A stretch of 64,000 nt of DNA, from contig NZ_JASCQP010000005.1 of NCBI RefSeq assembly GCF_030010555.1, forward strand, positions 62,001-126,000, written 5' to 3'. The position numbers were made by a program, and so were the translations under genes. Source of the DNA: Halomonas rhizosphaerae (GTDB taxonomy: Bacteria > Pseudomonadota > Gammaproteobacteria > Pseudomonadales > Halomonadaceae). The first letter of the stretch is position 1. Every line of letters begins with the position of its first letter. Below, one piece after another: positions 1 to 9,476 of this stretch. Below the pieces are notes generated by a model. It was not told the origin of the DNA. It did no database searches and saw nothing but the letters and a program-made list of their open reading frames with translations.

Positions 1-533
<533 letters not shown>

Positions 534-537
<4 letters not shown>

Positions 538-1895
538 GTGATGCAGTGCAGAGCGATGTGCAACGCTTCCTCGACCGGCTGAGCGAGCGCAGCAACGCAC
601 GCGGCGCCGAGCCGACCTGGATTGCCGCCCGGCGCCAGGCGGGGGCCGCCCGCTTCGAGGCGCTGGGCTTTCCCCATCGGCGCATCGAGGAGTGGAAGTA
701 CACCGACGTGCGGGCCATCGCCCGCGGCGACTTCCACCTGGCCACGGATGCCGACTTCTCCCCGGCCACGGCGGCGCGACTGACCCTGCCCATGGAGGCC
801 CACCGGCTGACCTTCGTCGATGGCGTCTTCGCCCCGGCCCTGTCGAGGCTCGACGACCTGCCCGCTGGCGTGCAGCTGGTGCCGCTCTCTCGTGCACTCG
901 AGGAGAACCACGAGGCGGTGGGCGGCCCGCTGGGTCGGCTCACCGGGGTCGAGTTCTCGCCTTTCGCGGCGCTCAATACCGCCTTCATGGAAGAGGGCGC
1001 CGTGCTTCGCCTGGCGCCGGGCACCGTGGTGGAGAAGCCGATCATCCTGCAGTTCCTCTCCCGTGAGGGCGAGGCGCCGGTGATGAGCCACCCGCGCATC
1101 CTGCTCGAGATGGCCGGGCGCAGCCAGGCCACGGTCATCGAGCACCATGTGGGCGAGGAGCAGGCCGCCAACTTCACCAACCTGGTGGAGGAGATCATCC
1201 TCGACCGCGGCGCGATCCTCACCCACTTCAAGCTGCAGGAGGCGCCGCTTTCCGACCTGCACGTGGCCAGCATCCACATCGAGCAAGCCCGCGACAGCCG
1301 CTACACCTCGTTCAACCTGAACCTGGGCGGCGGCCTGGTGCGCAACGACCTGGTGGCCGAGCTCAACGGCGAGGGGGCCGAGGCCAACTTCAACGGCCTC
1401 TTCTACGGCCAGGGTCGCCAGCACGTGGACAACCACACCCTGGTCAACCACAACGCGCCCCACACCTTCTCCCACGAGAACTACAAGGGCATCCTCGACG
1501 ACCGCGCCCATGGCGTGTTCAACGGCAAGGTGATCGTCAAGCGCGACAGCCAGAAGATCGAGGCCGAGCAGAGCAATGCCAACCTGCTGCTCTCCGACCG
1601 CGCCGAGATCGACACCAAGCCCGAGCTCGAGATCTACGCCGATGACGTCAAGTGCGCCCACGGCGCCACTACCGGCCAGCTCGACGAGGAGGCGGTGTTC
1701 GCCCTGCGCACCCGCGGCATCGACGAGCAGACGGCCCGCGGCCTGCTGACCCTGGCGTTCGCCGGCGAGGTGCTGGAGCAGGTCGACCTCGACGCCATCT
1801 CCGAGCGGGTCGAACTGGCCGTGGCGGGCAAGCTGCCCGAGCGCTTCAACCTGGCCGGCCTGGTGGAAACCGCCGCCGCCCTGAACGAGGAGTGA
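534..1895 (+). CDS. sufD: SufD, Fe-S cluster scaffold subunit
   Basis: Partner of SufB and SufC in the SufBC2D complex, needed for iron acquisition and cluster assembly. The protein is 453 residues, the normal length. It has the beta-helix core typical of SufB/SufD and the conserved C-terminal region around [17 protein letters not shown], which carries the cysteine and histidine at the SufB-SufD interface. The start overlaps the sufC stop by 4 bases and sufS begins 3 bases after its stop, so this is one operon. Confidence 0.97.
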
Positions 1896-1898
1896 GCC

Positions 1899-3140
1899 AT
1901 GGCCGACTTCAGCGACCTGACGCTGGACGTGGTGAAGGTGCGACGCGACTTCCCGATCCTCGACCGGGAAGTCCACGGCAAGCCGCTGGTCTACCTGGAC
2001 AACGCCGCCACCAGCCAGACCCCGCGCCAGGTGATCGCGATGTTCGACGACTACTATGGTCGCTACAACGCCAATATCCATCGCGGGCTGCATACTCTGG
2101 CCGACGAGGCCACGGCGGCCTTCGAGGGGACCCGGGAGACGGTGCGTGCCTTCCTGAACGCGGGCGAGACTCGCGAGATCGTCTTCACCCGCGGCACCAC
2201 CGAGGCGATCAACCTGGTGGCCAACAGCTGGGGGCGCGTCAATCTCGGCCCCGGTGACGAAGTGCTGATTTCCCGCCTCGAGCACCACTCCAACATCGTG
2301 CCCTGGCAGCTGCTGGCCGGCGAATTGGGATTCGCCATCAAGGTGATCCCGGTGGACGAGCGCGGCGTGCTGGACATGGCGGCGTATCGCGACCTTTTCA
2401 CCGAGCGCACTCGGCTGGTGGCGGTGAACCACATCTCCAATGCCTTCGGCACCATCAACCCGGTTCGCGAGATGGCGCGGGTGGCCCACGAACACGGCGC
2501 CCGGATCCTCGTCGACGGCGCCCAGGCCGCCCCCCACCAGGCCATCGACGTGCGTGACATCGATGCCGACTTCTATGCCTTCTCCGGCCACAAGGTCTAC
2601 GGGCCGACCGGCGTGGGCGTGCTCTACGGCAAGGCCGGGCTGCTCGAGGCGATGCCGCCCTGGCAGGGGGGCGGCGAGATGATCCGCACGGTCTCCTTCG
2701 AGACGCCCACTACCTTCGCCGACATCCCCCACAAGTTCGAGGCCGGTACGCCGGCCATCGCCGAGGTGATCGCTCTGGGGCGTGCCCTGCAGTGGGTCCA
2801 GGAGATCGGCCTCGAGCTGATCGGTGCCTGGGAGGCCAGGCTGCTCGAGCATGCCACCGAGGGCGTGCAGGGCATCGAGGGGCTGCGCGTTCTGGGGACT
2901 GCACCGGACAAGGCGGGCGTATTGTCGTTCGTGGTCGACGGGGCGCACTCCCAGGACATCGGGCTGCTGATCGACCAGCTCGGCGTGGCGATCCGGACCG
3001 GCCATCACTGCGCCCAGCCGCTGCTGGCACAGTTCGGGCTGGACGCCACCTGCCGAGCATCCTTCGCCGCCTACAACACGCCCGAGGAGATCGACGTCTT
3101 CGTCGAGGGGCTCGAGCGCGTCGTTGGCATGCTGCGCTGA
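1899..3140 (+). CDS. sufS: SufS, cysteine desulfurase
   Basis: PLP-dependent class V aminotransferase-fold enzyme that takes sulfur from L-cysteine as a persulfide for Fe-S assembly. The protein is 413 residues. The PLP lysine lies in the SGHKVYGP motif and the persulfide cysteine in RTGHHCAQP near the C-terminus, the short-loop arrangement of group II desulfurases. GAGTGAGCC precedes the ATG, immediately after sufD. I see no sufE gene inside the window, and what accepts the sulfur cannot be told from here. Confidence 0.97.
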   Translation: MADFSDLTLDVVKVRRDFPILDREVHGKPLVYLDNAATSQTPRQVIAMFDDYYGRYNANIHRGLHTLADEATAAFEGTRETVRAFLNAGETREIVFTRGTTEAINLVANSWGRVNLGPGDEVLISRLEHHSNIVPWQLLAGELGFAIKVIPVDERGVLDMAAYRDLFTERTRLVAVNHISNAFGTINPVREMARVAHEHGARILVDGAQAAPHQAIDVRDIDADFYAFSGHKVYGPTGVGVLYGKAGLLEAMPPWQGGGEMIRTVSFETPTTFADIPHKFEAGTPAIAEVIALGRALQWVQEIGLELIGAWEARLLEHATEGVQGIEGLRVLGTAPDKAGVLSFVVDGAHSQDIGLLIDQLGVAIRTGHHCAQPLLAQFGLDATCRASFAAYNTPEEIDVFVEGLERVVGMLR

Positions 3141-3158
3141 GGCCTATCAAGGAGCGAC

Positions 3159-3731
3159 ATGAGCGATATCGAGCAGATTGCCACCCTCCACAAGGGCCAG
3201 GAGCTGCCCCTGCAGCGTGACGTGGAGGCGATCTCCATTCCCTTCGGCAAGACCGTGACCCTGCCGGAGGACAGCGTCGTGAACGTGATGCAGGCCAAGG
3301 GCAGCACGGTCAGCGTGGGCTTCGAGGGGCGTCTCTACCTGATCGAGGGGGCCAACCTGGATGCCCTGGGCCTCGAGGCACTGCCTCGGCCGACCCTGCC
3401 CGAGGATGCCTCGGAGGAGGAGATCGAGCAGTTCGTGTGGGACCAGCTGCGCACCTGCTTCGACCCCGAGATCCCGGTCAACATCGTCGACCTCGGGCTG
3501 GTCTATGGCTGTCGCATCGAGCGGCTGATCACCGGCGAGCGCATCGTCACCATCCGCATGACCCTGACCGCGCCCGGCTGCGGCATGGGCGACGTGATCG
3601 CCGCCGATGCCCGCAACAAGATCCTCGGTGCCCCGCAGATCAGCAAGGTCCATACCGAGATCGTCTTCGATCCCCCCTGGAGTCGTGAGATGATGAGCGA
3701 CGAGGCCAAGCTGGAACTCGGGATGTTCTAG
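3159..3731 (+). CDS. sufT: SufT, Fe-S assembly factor (MIP18/DUF59 domain)
   Basis: Auxiliary Fe-S maturation protein of the SufT family, 190 residues. The N-terminal third (about 1-85) is the SufT-specific part. The C-terminal two thirds are a DUF59 domain with the DPEIPVNIVDLGLVY segment and the cysteine motif TAPGCGMGD. AAGGAG lies a few bases before the ATG and the gene follows sufS by 18 bases, so it closes the suf operon. The exact biochemical step for SufT is not settled in the family. Confidence 0.92.
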   Translation: MSDIEQIATLHKGQELPLQRDVEAISIPFGKTVTLPEDSVVNVMQAKGSTVSVGFEGRLYLIEGANLDALGLEALPRPTLPEDASEEEIEQFVWDQLRTCFDPEIPVNIVDLGLVYGCRIERLITGERIVTIRMTLTAPGCGMGDVIAADARNKILGAPQISKVHTEIVFDPPWSREMMSDEAKLELGMF

Positions 3732-3751
3732 CGCCTGCTCCGGGGAGCGCG

Positions 3752-4534
3752 ATGCACCGGCCATTCTGGAAGGTCTTCAAGGCGGTATTGATGTCGCTGG
3801 GAGCGCTTGCGCTCCTGGCGACATTGCTGTTCGCGCTGGCCAACTTCTATGTGCTGGGCCGCACCCAGGGGAAGATCGAGGACGAGTTGTCGCAGTGCGG
3901 CAGCGAGCCCGTGGGCATCGTCTTCGGGACCTCCCACTGGACGCGCAGCGGGACGCGCAATCCGCACTTCGAGGGGCGCATGGGCGCCGCCGCCCACCTG
4001 ATCCATCTCGGGCGGGTCGACCACCTGCTGATCTCCGGCGACAACAGCACCCGCTACTACAACGAGCCGGTGACCATGTGGCGAGACCTGCGGGGGCGAG
4101 ACGTGCGCGACGAGGACATGACCCTGGACTATGCCGGCTTCAGCACCTTCGACACCCTGGCCAGGGCGCGTGATGTCTTTGGCGTGGAGCGGGCGCTGCT
4201 GGTCACCCAGGCATGGCACCTGCCGCGGGCGCTGTTCATCGGCGAGGCGCTGGGGCTCGAGGTGAGGGGCTGCGCGGCGCCCGAACGCGCCGTGACCGGG
4301 CTCTGGCGGCTCAAGCTTCGCGAATGGGTGGCGCGAGTGGCCACCCTGGGGGATCTCTACTTGTGGGAGCGCGAACCGCACTTCCTGGGGCCGCTCGAAC
4401 CCTTGCAGATCATGCCCCGGGAACGTGACCGTCTGCTGCTCCCGCCGGGGGTGCTCAACGCTTCTGACGCTGCTTCTGGAGACGATACAGCTCGCGGATC
4501 AGCGCCCGACAGCCCTTCCAGCACTCCTCGATGA
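3752..4534 (+). CDS. sanA: SanA-type membrane-anchored YdcF/DUF218 protein
   Basis: Inner-membrane protein of the SanA/YdcF/ElyC family, linked in E. coli to envelope barrier function and vancomycin exclusion. One N-terminal transmembrane helix (about 10-30) is followed by the DUF218 domain, with ISGDNSTRYYNEP, the LDYAGF stretch and LGDLYLWEREPHFLGP near the end, all close to SanA. SanA homology stops near residue 213. The last 35-45 residues look unrelated and their distal part is encoded by DNA that is also the 3' end of the opposite-strand gene at 4455-4901. GGGGAGCGCG lies before the ATG. Confidence 0.85.
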   Translation: MHRPFWKVFKAVLMSLGALALLATLLFALANFYVLGRTQGKIEDELSQCGSEPVGIVFGTSHWTRSGTRNPHFEGRMGAAAHLIHLGRVDHLLISGDNSTRYYNEPVTMWRDLRGRDVRDEDMTLDYAGFSTFDTLARARDVFGVERALLVTQAWHLPRALFIGEALGLEVRGCAAPERAVTGLWRLKLREWVARVATLGDLYLWEREPHFLGPLEPLQIMPRERDRLLLPPGVLNASDAASGDDTARGSAPDSPSSTPR

Positions 4535-4901
4535 CCGGCTCCATCGGCTCGGGCAGGGGGTGGGTGAACAGCGTCGAGAGCGCCTGCATCAGCACCCGCT
4601 CCTGTTCCAGCAACTCGCCGATCACCACCTGGCTCTCATTGCCGACGAAGCTCTTCAGCCGGCTCCACAGCCACATGTAGTCGTCGCGCTCGACATCGGC
4701 ATCGCGGGGCAGCAGGTTGAGATGCTTGCGTGACAGCTCCTGGAGCTCGTGCATCGACTTCGCCCGCGCCTCGTAGTGGGGCTTCAGGCTGTCGCGCAGC
4801 GAGGGACGCAGGCGCTCCAGATTGTCCTGAAAGTAGTCGATGCTGTCGGCCATCGCCTCGAGGGCACTGTCCATCGCCACCTGGCGATTGTCGAGAAACA
4901 T
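4455..4901 (-). CDS. Conserved-looking unknown helical protein, 148 aa
   Basis: I do not recognise the family. The product is soluble, charged and almost entirely helical in appearance, with no signal peptide or membrane segment. A very strong Shine-Dalgarno (GGAGGAGGTG) sits 8 bases before the ATG, which argues strongly that it is expressed. Its 3' end overlaps the 3' end of sanA by 80 bases in the opposite orientation. The upstream neighbour on the same strand is rimK, 108 bases away. Function unknown. Confidence 0.75.
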   Translation of the reverse strand: MFLDNRQVAMDSALEAMADSIDYFQDNLERLRPSLRDSLKPHYEARAKSMHELQELSRKHLNLLPRDADVERDDYMWLWSRLKSFVGNESQVVIGELLEQERVLMQALSTLFTHPLPEPMEPVIEECWKGCRALIRELYRLQKQRQKR

Positions 4902-5009
4902 GAGCGGTCACCTCCTCCGGTGACGCAGATTGTGGGGCTGTCGCCTCCCATTTGCCACCCCCGGGGATCAATAAATTGCCGCTTCCCCGTTAGCCTTTGG
5001 GCTGAGAAT

Positions 5010-5918
5010 TCAGCCCTTGGGGCGGGGTGGGACCTTGTGTCGCGGGGCGGCATTCTTCTCCAGGTGCTCGATGATCAGCCCGGCAATGTCCTTGCCGGTG
5101 GCCGTCTCGATACCCTGCAACCCTGGCGAGGAGTTGACCTCCATGATCACCGGGCCGTGGTTCGAGCGCAGCAGGTCGACGCCGGCTACCCGCAGCCCCA
5201 TGGCCTTGGCGGCACGGATCGCCGTGGAGCGCTCCTCCGGGGTGATGCGTATCACGCTGGCGCTGCCGCCGCGATGCAGGTTGGAACGGAACTCGCCCTC
5301 GGCGGCCTGGCGCTTCATCGAGGCCACGACCTTGTCGCCGATCACCAGGCAGCGGATATCGGCGCCCTTCGCCTCCTTGATGTACTCCTGCACCATGATG
5401 TTGGCCTTCATGCCCATGAAGGCCTGGATCACGCTCTCGGCGGCCTGGTTGGTCTCGGCCAGCACCACGCCGATGCCCTGGGTGCCCTCCAGCAGCTTGA
5501 TGACCAGCGGGGCGCCCCTGACCATGGTGATCAGGTCGGGAATGTCGTCCGGGGAGTGGGCGAAGCCGGTGATCGGCAGCCCGAGCCCCTTGCGCGACAG
5601 CAACTGCAGCGAGCGCAGCTTGTCGCGGGAGCGGGTGATCGAGACGTTGTCGTTGATCACATAGGTGCCCATCATCTCGAACTGGCGCAGTACCGCACAG
5701 CCGTAGAAGGTGATCGAGGAGCCGATGCGCGGGATCACCGCGTCGAAGGGCTCGAGCTCCTTGCCCTTGTAGTGGATCGAGGGGTGGTGCGAGGCGATGC
5801 TCATGTAGCAGCGCAGGGTATCGACCACTCGTGCGGTGTGGCCGCGCAGTTCGGCCGCCTCGATCAGGCGCCGCGTGGAGTAGAGGTTGCGATTGCGGGA
5901 CAGCAGCGCGATATGCAT
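5010..5918 (-). CDS. rimK: RimK, ATP-grasp alpha-L-glutamate ligase
   Basis: Adds glutamate residues to the C-terminus of ribosomal protein S6 in the family's best studied members. I chose the ATG at 5918, giving MHIALLSRN and 302 residues, which matches RimK length; an upstream in-frame ATG at 5963 would add 15 residues overlapping the rimB end. The ATP-grasp domain covers about 95-290, with the nucleotide-binding [14 protein letters not shown] stretch and the metal-binding end [15 protein letters not shown]. It is the last gene of a minus-strand operon after rimB (31-base gap). Confidence 0.93.
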   Translation of the reverse strand: MHIALLSRNRNLYSTRRLIEAAELRGHTARVVDTLRCYMSIASHHPSIHYKGKELEPFDAVIPRIGSSITFYGCAVLRQFEMMGTYVINDNVSITRSRDKLRSLQLLSRKGLGLPITGFAHSPDDIPDLITMVRGAPLVIKLLEGTQGIGVVLAETNQAAESVIQAFMGMKANIMVQEYIKEAKGADIRCLVIGDKVVASMKRQAAEGEFRSNLHRGGSASVIRITPEERSTAIRAAKAMGLRVAGVDLLRSNHGPVIMEVNSSPGLQGIETATGKDIAGLIIEHLEKNAAPRHKVPPRPKG

Positions 5919-5949
5919 TCGGGACTCCAGGGTCGATGGCCGGGAAGGG

Positions 5950-6390
5950 TCAGGGTTCGCCATGCAGGAAAGCCACGCCGGGCGCCACCAGCAGGCGGCG
6001 CAGGGCCCGGCGGCCCAGCAGCATGGGGTGGCGCATGTCGCGGCGGTCGGTCAGGCTCAGCTCCACGGGGAACGCCAGGCTGCCCAGTTGCATCGTCGTG
6101 CGGATCACGTAGCGCCATTCGGCCTGGCCGTTGGAACTGGTCACCCGCCGGCGGTCATGCAGGTGCATGCGGTGGACGTGGGCCGGCGTGCCGGGGCCGC
6201 CGCTGCGGGTCGTGAAGCCGACCCAGAGATGGCCGTCCTCCTCGTAGGACTCGATGTCCTCGGCATGCAGCGCCGAGGTCCTGGCGCCGGTATCGGCCTT
6301 GGCGCAGAGCGTCAGGTGCAATTCCGGCAGGGTGACCATCTCGCGGCGGCCGATCACCGCCTTGGGCGTGTAGGGCAGTTCTTTCATCAT
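5950..6390 (-). CDS. rimB: RimB-type retropepsin-like protease (ATP-dependent Zn protease family)
   Basis: Member of the family annotated as ATP-dependent zinc protease (PF05618), now viewed as retropepsin-like. The motif [13 protein letters not shown] holds the catalytic-type Asp. In Pseudomonas, RimB works with RimK on ribosomal S6 modification. Two ATGs in tandem (6390 and 6387) follow GGGAG; the second has the better spacing. An upstream in-frame GTG at 6411 is less likely. The gene lies between DUF3549 and rimK on the same strand, 21 bases and 31 bases away. Confidence 0.85.
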   Translation of the reverse strand: MMKELPYTPKAVIGRREMVTLPELHLTLCAKADTGARTSALHAEDIESYEEDGHLWVGFTTRSGGPGTPAHVHRMHLHDRRRVTSSNGQAEWRYVIRTTMQLGSLAFPVELSLTDRRDMRHPMLLGRRALRRLLVAPGVAFLHGEP

Positions 6391-6411
6391 CTCGCTCCCA
6401 GGTCTCTGCAC

Positions 6412-7437
6412 TCAGCGTGACAGGCCGGCCAGGCGGCGGCCGATGGCGGAGTCCGGCCCGGCCTCGCGCAGCGTCATCAGCAGCGGCAGGCGCAGTCGCG
6501 GGATCAGCGCCAGGTCACGGGCCACCGCCATGAAGTCGGCCCCGGAGGTCTCGGCCAGGCGGGCGAGGAAGCGGGGCAGGCGCTCGGCATCCTCCAGGTG
6601 GTGCCAGCCGCGCCCGGCGATCGCCGCCAGCAGGTCGGGGCCGCAGGCGTCGGGATCATCAAGCAGCACGTCGAACCAGGCGCCGGCCAGCTCGCGCGAG
6701 GCGCCGCCCATGGCGCGCACGCAGGCGCAGAAGGCCTCGATGTCCCCGTCGCGGCCCGCCGCCTCGCCGCGACGGCGCAGGGCGAGGGCCAGGTCGTCGG
6801 CAATCGCCACATGCTCCAGACAGTAGCACAGCGAGGTCAGCACCTCGCCGGGCAGGGTGTCGAGGCGAGCCGCCAGCGTCCGGCTCGAGGCCGCATCCAG
6901 GCGTACCGCGAAATCAGCCAGGCCCTGCAGGCCCAGGGCTCGCCAGTCGATCGCCTGCTGCCCGGTCAGGTAGGCCTCGACCGGCTCGAAGTGCTGGCTG
7001 GCGGGGAGGCCCGCGTCCAGGCTGGCACGCGCATGCAGCACGGCCTGGAAGGGCAGCGCGGGGCTGAAAGCCAGGGGGTTGTCCTTCATCAGGTTGTCGA
7101 TCCCGGCACTCTCCGTGCGCCCCAGGCCCTGCACGCTGTGGCCGAGGGTCTCCAGCAGGCGCTGCACGAAGGCATCCCGCGGGGCCGGGTCGAGATGGCC
7201 CTGCTCGTCCAGCGGCAGGGCCAGGAACCAGATCAGCGGGTCCTCCAGGTCGCCCAGGCGAAAGACCATGGCCAGGCGTGCCGTGCCCTGCCAGGGAGCC
7301 GGCCAGGCCAGGTCGCCGGCCTCGAAGGCGGCCAGGGTGTCGAGCGAGCAGGGCTCGACCCGGCGGCCCAGGTGGTAGAGCCTCACCTCGGCACCGCTGC
7401 GCAGGAAGAAGTCGTGAAGGCTGTGGATCGGTTGCAT
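6412..7437 (-). CDS. DUF3549 family protein
   Basis: 341-residue soluble protein that matches the DUF3549 family by its N-terminal HSLHDFFLRSGAEVRLYHLGRRVEP segment (start of that segment only) and overall length. No catalytic motif is apparent and the family has no assigned function. It is the first gene of the operon DUF3549-rimB-rimK, read on the minus strand, so a role connected with RimBK is a reasonable guess but not shown by the sequence. Confidence 0.8.
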   Translation of the reverse strand: MQPIHSLHDFFLRSGAEVRLYHLGRRVEPCSLDTLAAFEAGDLAWPAPWQGTARLAMVFRLGDLEDPLIWFLALPLDEQGHLDPAPRDAFVQRLLETLGHSVQGLGRTESAGIDNLMKDNPLAFSPALPFQAVLHARASLDAGLPASQHFEPVEAYLTGQQAIDWRALGLQGLADFAVRLDAASSRTLAARLDTLPGEVLTSLCYCLEHVAIADDLALALRRRGEAAGRDGDIEAFCACVRAMGGASRELAGAWFDVLLDDPDACGPDLLAAIAGRGWHHLEDAERLPRFLARLAETSGADFMAVARDLALIPRLRLPLLMTLREAGPDSAIGRRLAGLSR

Positions 7438-7590
7438 GCTCTCTCCGGGTCAGGAACCGTGCACTCTACCGCGGTGTCGGGGTGCTGTCAGCCGCCCGTG
7501 GGGGGGCTCGTCGCGATCCGCCGTTGGTCAGTTGTTGACCAGTCTGCGCCATGGCCCATGGGAAGCGGCCAGGCGAGATCTTTCCAGTGT

Positions 7591-7599
7591 TTATCCACA
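7591..7599 (+). promoter_or_regulatory. Single perfect DnaA-box sequence
   Basis: TTATCCACA matches the DnaA box consensus exactly. It stands alone in the 286-base gap between the divergent DUF3549 and yqcC genes. About 20 bases further on, GTGCAC occurs twice in TGTGCACTGTGCACA. One box does not make an origin; a regulatory role is possible but unproven. Confidence 0.3.
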
Positions 7600-7723
7600 G
7601 GCCCGTTCAGGATATCTGTGCACTGTGCACAAGATGGCTGGCCGGGCAGTGGAGGCCTCGCGGGGTGGCCAGCGGCGGGGCCGAACGGGGATAATGGCCC
7701 CACATGCACCGACGAGACTGCCC

Positions 7724-8056
7724 ATGACCGTTCACGACGAACTCGGCACCGCCCTGCGCGAGCTCGAGGCCACCATGAAGGCCGCCAGCCTGTGGCGCAT
7801 GGAGCGACCCGAGCCGGACGCCTTCCGCAGCGTCCAGCCGTTCTGTATCGACACCATGACGCTGCCCCAGTGGCTGCGCTTCGTGTTCATCGTGCGCCTG
7901 GAAGCCCTGGTCGAGTCGCGCTCGCCGATGCCGGCGACCTGCGACGTCGCCCCCGCGGTGGACGCCTGGCTGCAGCAGGAGGGCGCGCGGGCCAGCGACC
8001 GGCTGCTGATGTGCAAGGTGGTCGAGGAGATCGACCGCCTGGTCACCGAGAACTGA
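7724..8056 (+). CDS. yqcC: YqcC family protein (DUF446)
   Basis: Small cytosolic protein of 110 residues with the conserved DUF446 core FRSVQPFCIDTMTLPQWLRF. The family is widespread in gammaproteobacteria and its function is not known. I placed the start at 7724 (MTVHDELG), where YqcC proteins usually begin; an in-frame ATG at 7694 would add 10 residues without better ribosome-binding support. The cyclotransferase gene follows 18 bases downstream, probably co-transcribed. Confidence 0.85.
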   Translation: MTVHDELGTALRELEATMKAASLWRMERPEPDAFRSVQPFCIDTMTLPQWLRFVFIVRLEALVESRSPMPATCDVAPAVDAWLQQEGARASDRLLMCKVVEEIDRLVTEN

Positions 8057-8074
8057 TTCCGCCGGAAGCCTGAT

Positions 8075-8575
8075 ATGCCCTACTACTTTGCCTATGGCAG
8101 CAACATGAACCCCGCCCGGGTCGCGGCCCGCATCGGCCCTACCCGCCGGGTGCTGGCCGGCGTGCTGCAGGACCATGCGTTGCGCTTCGACAAGGCGTCC
8201 CGGGTGGCGGGCATCGCCCACGCCAACGTGGTGCCCCGGCCGGGCGAGCGCGTGGAGGGGGCGCTGTTCGAGCTCGAACACGCCGGGCAGATCCGGTGCA
8301 TGGACCCCTTCGAGGGCTATCCCCGGGAGTACGACCGTCACCGCTTGCCGGTCGTGACTCGCGACGGGGCCATCGACGCCTGGGTCTATATCGCCGCGCC
8401 GGGCACCACCGCCGAGGCGCTGCGCCCGGCGCGGGAGTATCTCGAGCACCTGCTGGCCGGAGAGCCCTTCCTCAGTGCCGCCTACCATGCGCGCCTCTCG
8501 GCGGTGGAGGCGGTCGCCGGGCTCGACGAAACGACCCTGGCGGAGCTGGGGCTCTCGCGCCACTCGTCCCGCTAG
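8075..8575 (+). CDS. Gamma-glutamylcyclotransferase-fold protein (AIG2/GGCT-like)
   Basis: 166 residues with the signature YFAYGSNMNP at the N-terminus, which forms the substrate pocket of the gamma-glutamylcyclotransferase fold. The catalytic-type glutamate is likely in DPFEGYPREYDR. Known members release 5-oxoproline from gamma-glutamyl compounds, but the exact substrate here cannot be read from sequence. It follows yqcC closely and ends just before a strong bidirectional terminator. Confidence 0.85.
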   Translation: MPYYFAYGSNMNPARVAARIGPTRRVLAGVLQDHALRFDKASRVAGIAHANVVPRPGERVEGALFELEHAGQIRCMDPFEGYPREYDRHRLPVVTRDGAIDAWVYIAAPGTTAEALRPAREYLEHLLAGEPFLSAAYHARLSAVEAVAGLDETTLAELGLSRHSSR

Positions 8576-8597
8576 CCGATTGTCGGCGCCGAACGCA

Positions 8598-8625
8598 ACG
8601 AGGCCCGCCGAATGGCGGGCCTCGT
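8598..8625. terminator. Bidirectional hairpin terminator between converging genes
   Basis: Perfect 12-bp stem (8598-8609 with 8614-8625) around a GAAT loop. It sits between the stop of the cyclotransferase gene and the stop of the first ompW gene, so it can serve both strands. Confidence 0.8.
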
Positions 8626-8640
8626 CGTGTCGGGCGGCGA

Positions 8641-9291
8641 TCAGAAGCGGAAGCTGAGGCCCGCCATCACCACCACCGGATCGATCTCGACCTTGCCTAC
8701 TTCCTGACCAGCCACCGTCACATCCGTGTCGATATCCAAGTACCAAGCGGCGGCGTTGAGCGCCCAGTTGTCGTCGATCAGCAGGTCGACGCCCAGCTGG
8801 CCGGCCGCGCCCCAGGAGTCGTCGAACTCAACCGGCAGCCCAATATTCAACTCCTCGTTGGAAAAGCGGGTGTAGTTGACGCCGACGCCGGCATAGGGCT
8901 GAACACGGGCGTCGGTGCCGCCCAGCGGGTAGTACTGCAGGGTCAGGGTCGGCGGCAGATGATCTGTGGACCCACCGGTCACGCCCTCAACCTGGAAACC
9001 GTGGTCGAAGGGCTCGGCGGCCAGCAGTTCGACGCCCAGCTTGTCGGTAAAGCGATAGCCCAGGGTAAAGGCAAAGGCGCTATCGTCTTCGACATTGACG
9101 TCGTATGTAGAGAGGCCAGGACCGACAGAGGAAAGATCCAGGCTTCCGTTGTCACTCTTGGGCTTGACCTTGGCCACGCCCACGCGGGTGAAGAAGTCGC
9201 CGGCGCCGTAGGCGAAGGCCTGGCTGCTGGTGATGAAGGCGGCCGACGCGATGCCGGCGGCGAGCAGGGTGGGAAGGGCGGTCTTGCGCAT
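8641..9291 (-). CDS. ompW: OmpW family outer membrane protein
   Basis: Small eight-stranded beta-barrel porin, 216 residues. The start at 9291 gives MRKTALPTLLAAGIASAA and a signal peptide cleaved after AFA. The mature N-terminus YGAGDFFTRVGVAKVKP is typical of OmpW, as are YTRFSNEELN and the terminal aromatic LSFRF needed for barrel insertion. OmpW proteins form narrow hydrophobic channels, often responsive to osmotic, oxidative or oxygen conditions. A paralogue lies directly upstream on the same strand. Confidence 0.92.
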   Translation of the reverse strand: MRKTALPTLLAAGIASAAFITSSQAFAYGAGDFFTRVGVAKVKPKSDNGSLDLSSVGPGLSTYDVNVEDDSAFAFTLGYRFTDKLGVELLAAEPFDHGFQVEGVTGGSTDHLPPTLTLQYYPLGGTDARVQPYAGVGVNYTRFSNEELNIGLPVEFDDSWGAAGQLGVDLLIDDNWALNAAAWYLDIDTDVTVAGQEVGKVEIDPVVVMAGLSFRF

Positions 9292-9476
9292 GGGTCGACT
9301 CCTGGTTACGAGGGTGCGGCCTCTTGCCGCAATGGAACATGCGGGCAGTCTACCGCGAGCGCGCCGGGACATTATTGATCCAGCGCAAGGGTTGGTTGTC
9401 ATTGCCATGAAGGGACTGACAGCAGGGCGCCGGATCATGGGCCCCGAGTCTCCCCACATGGCGGCGGTTTTCTCGC

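Noticed and set aside
7591..7599. Replication origin suggested by a perfect DnaA box
   Set aside because: Only one box, no AT-rich unwinding region, no dnaA/dnaN or gidA genes nearby.
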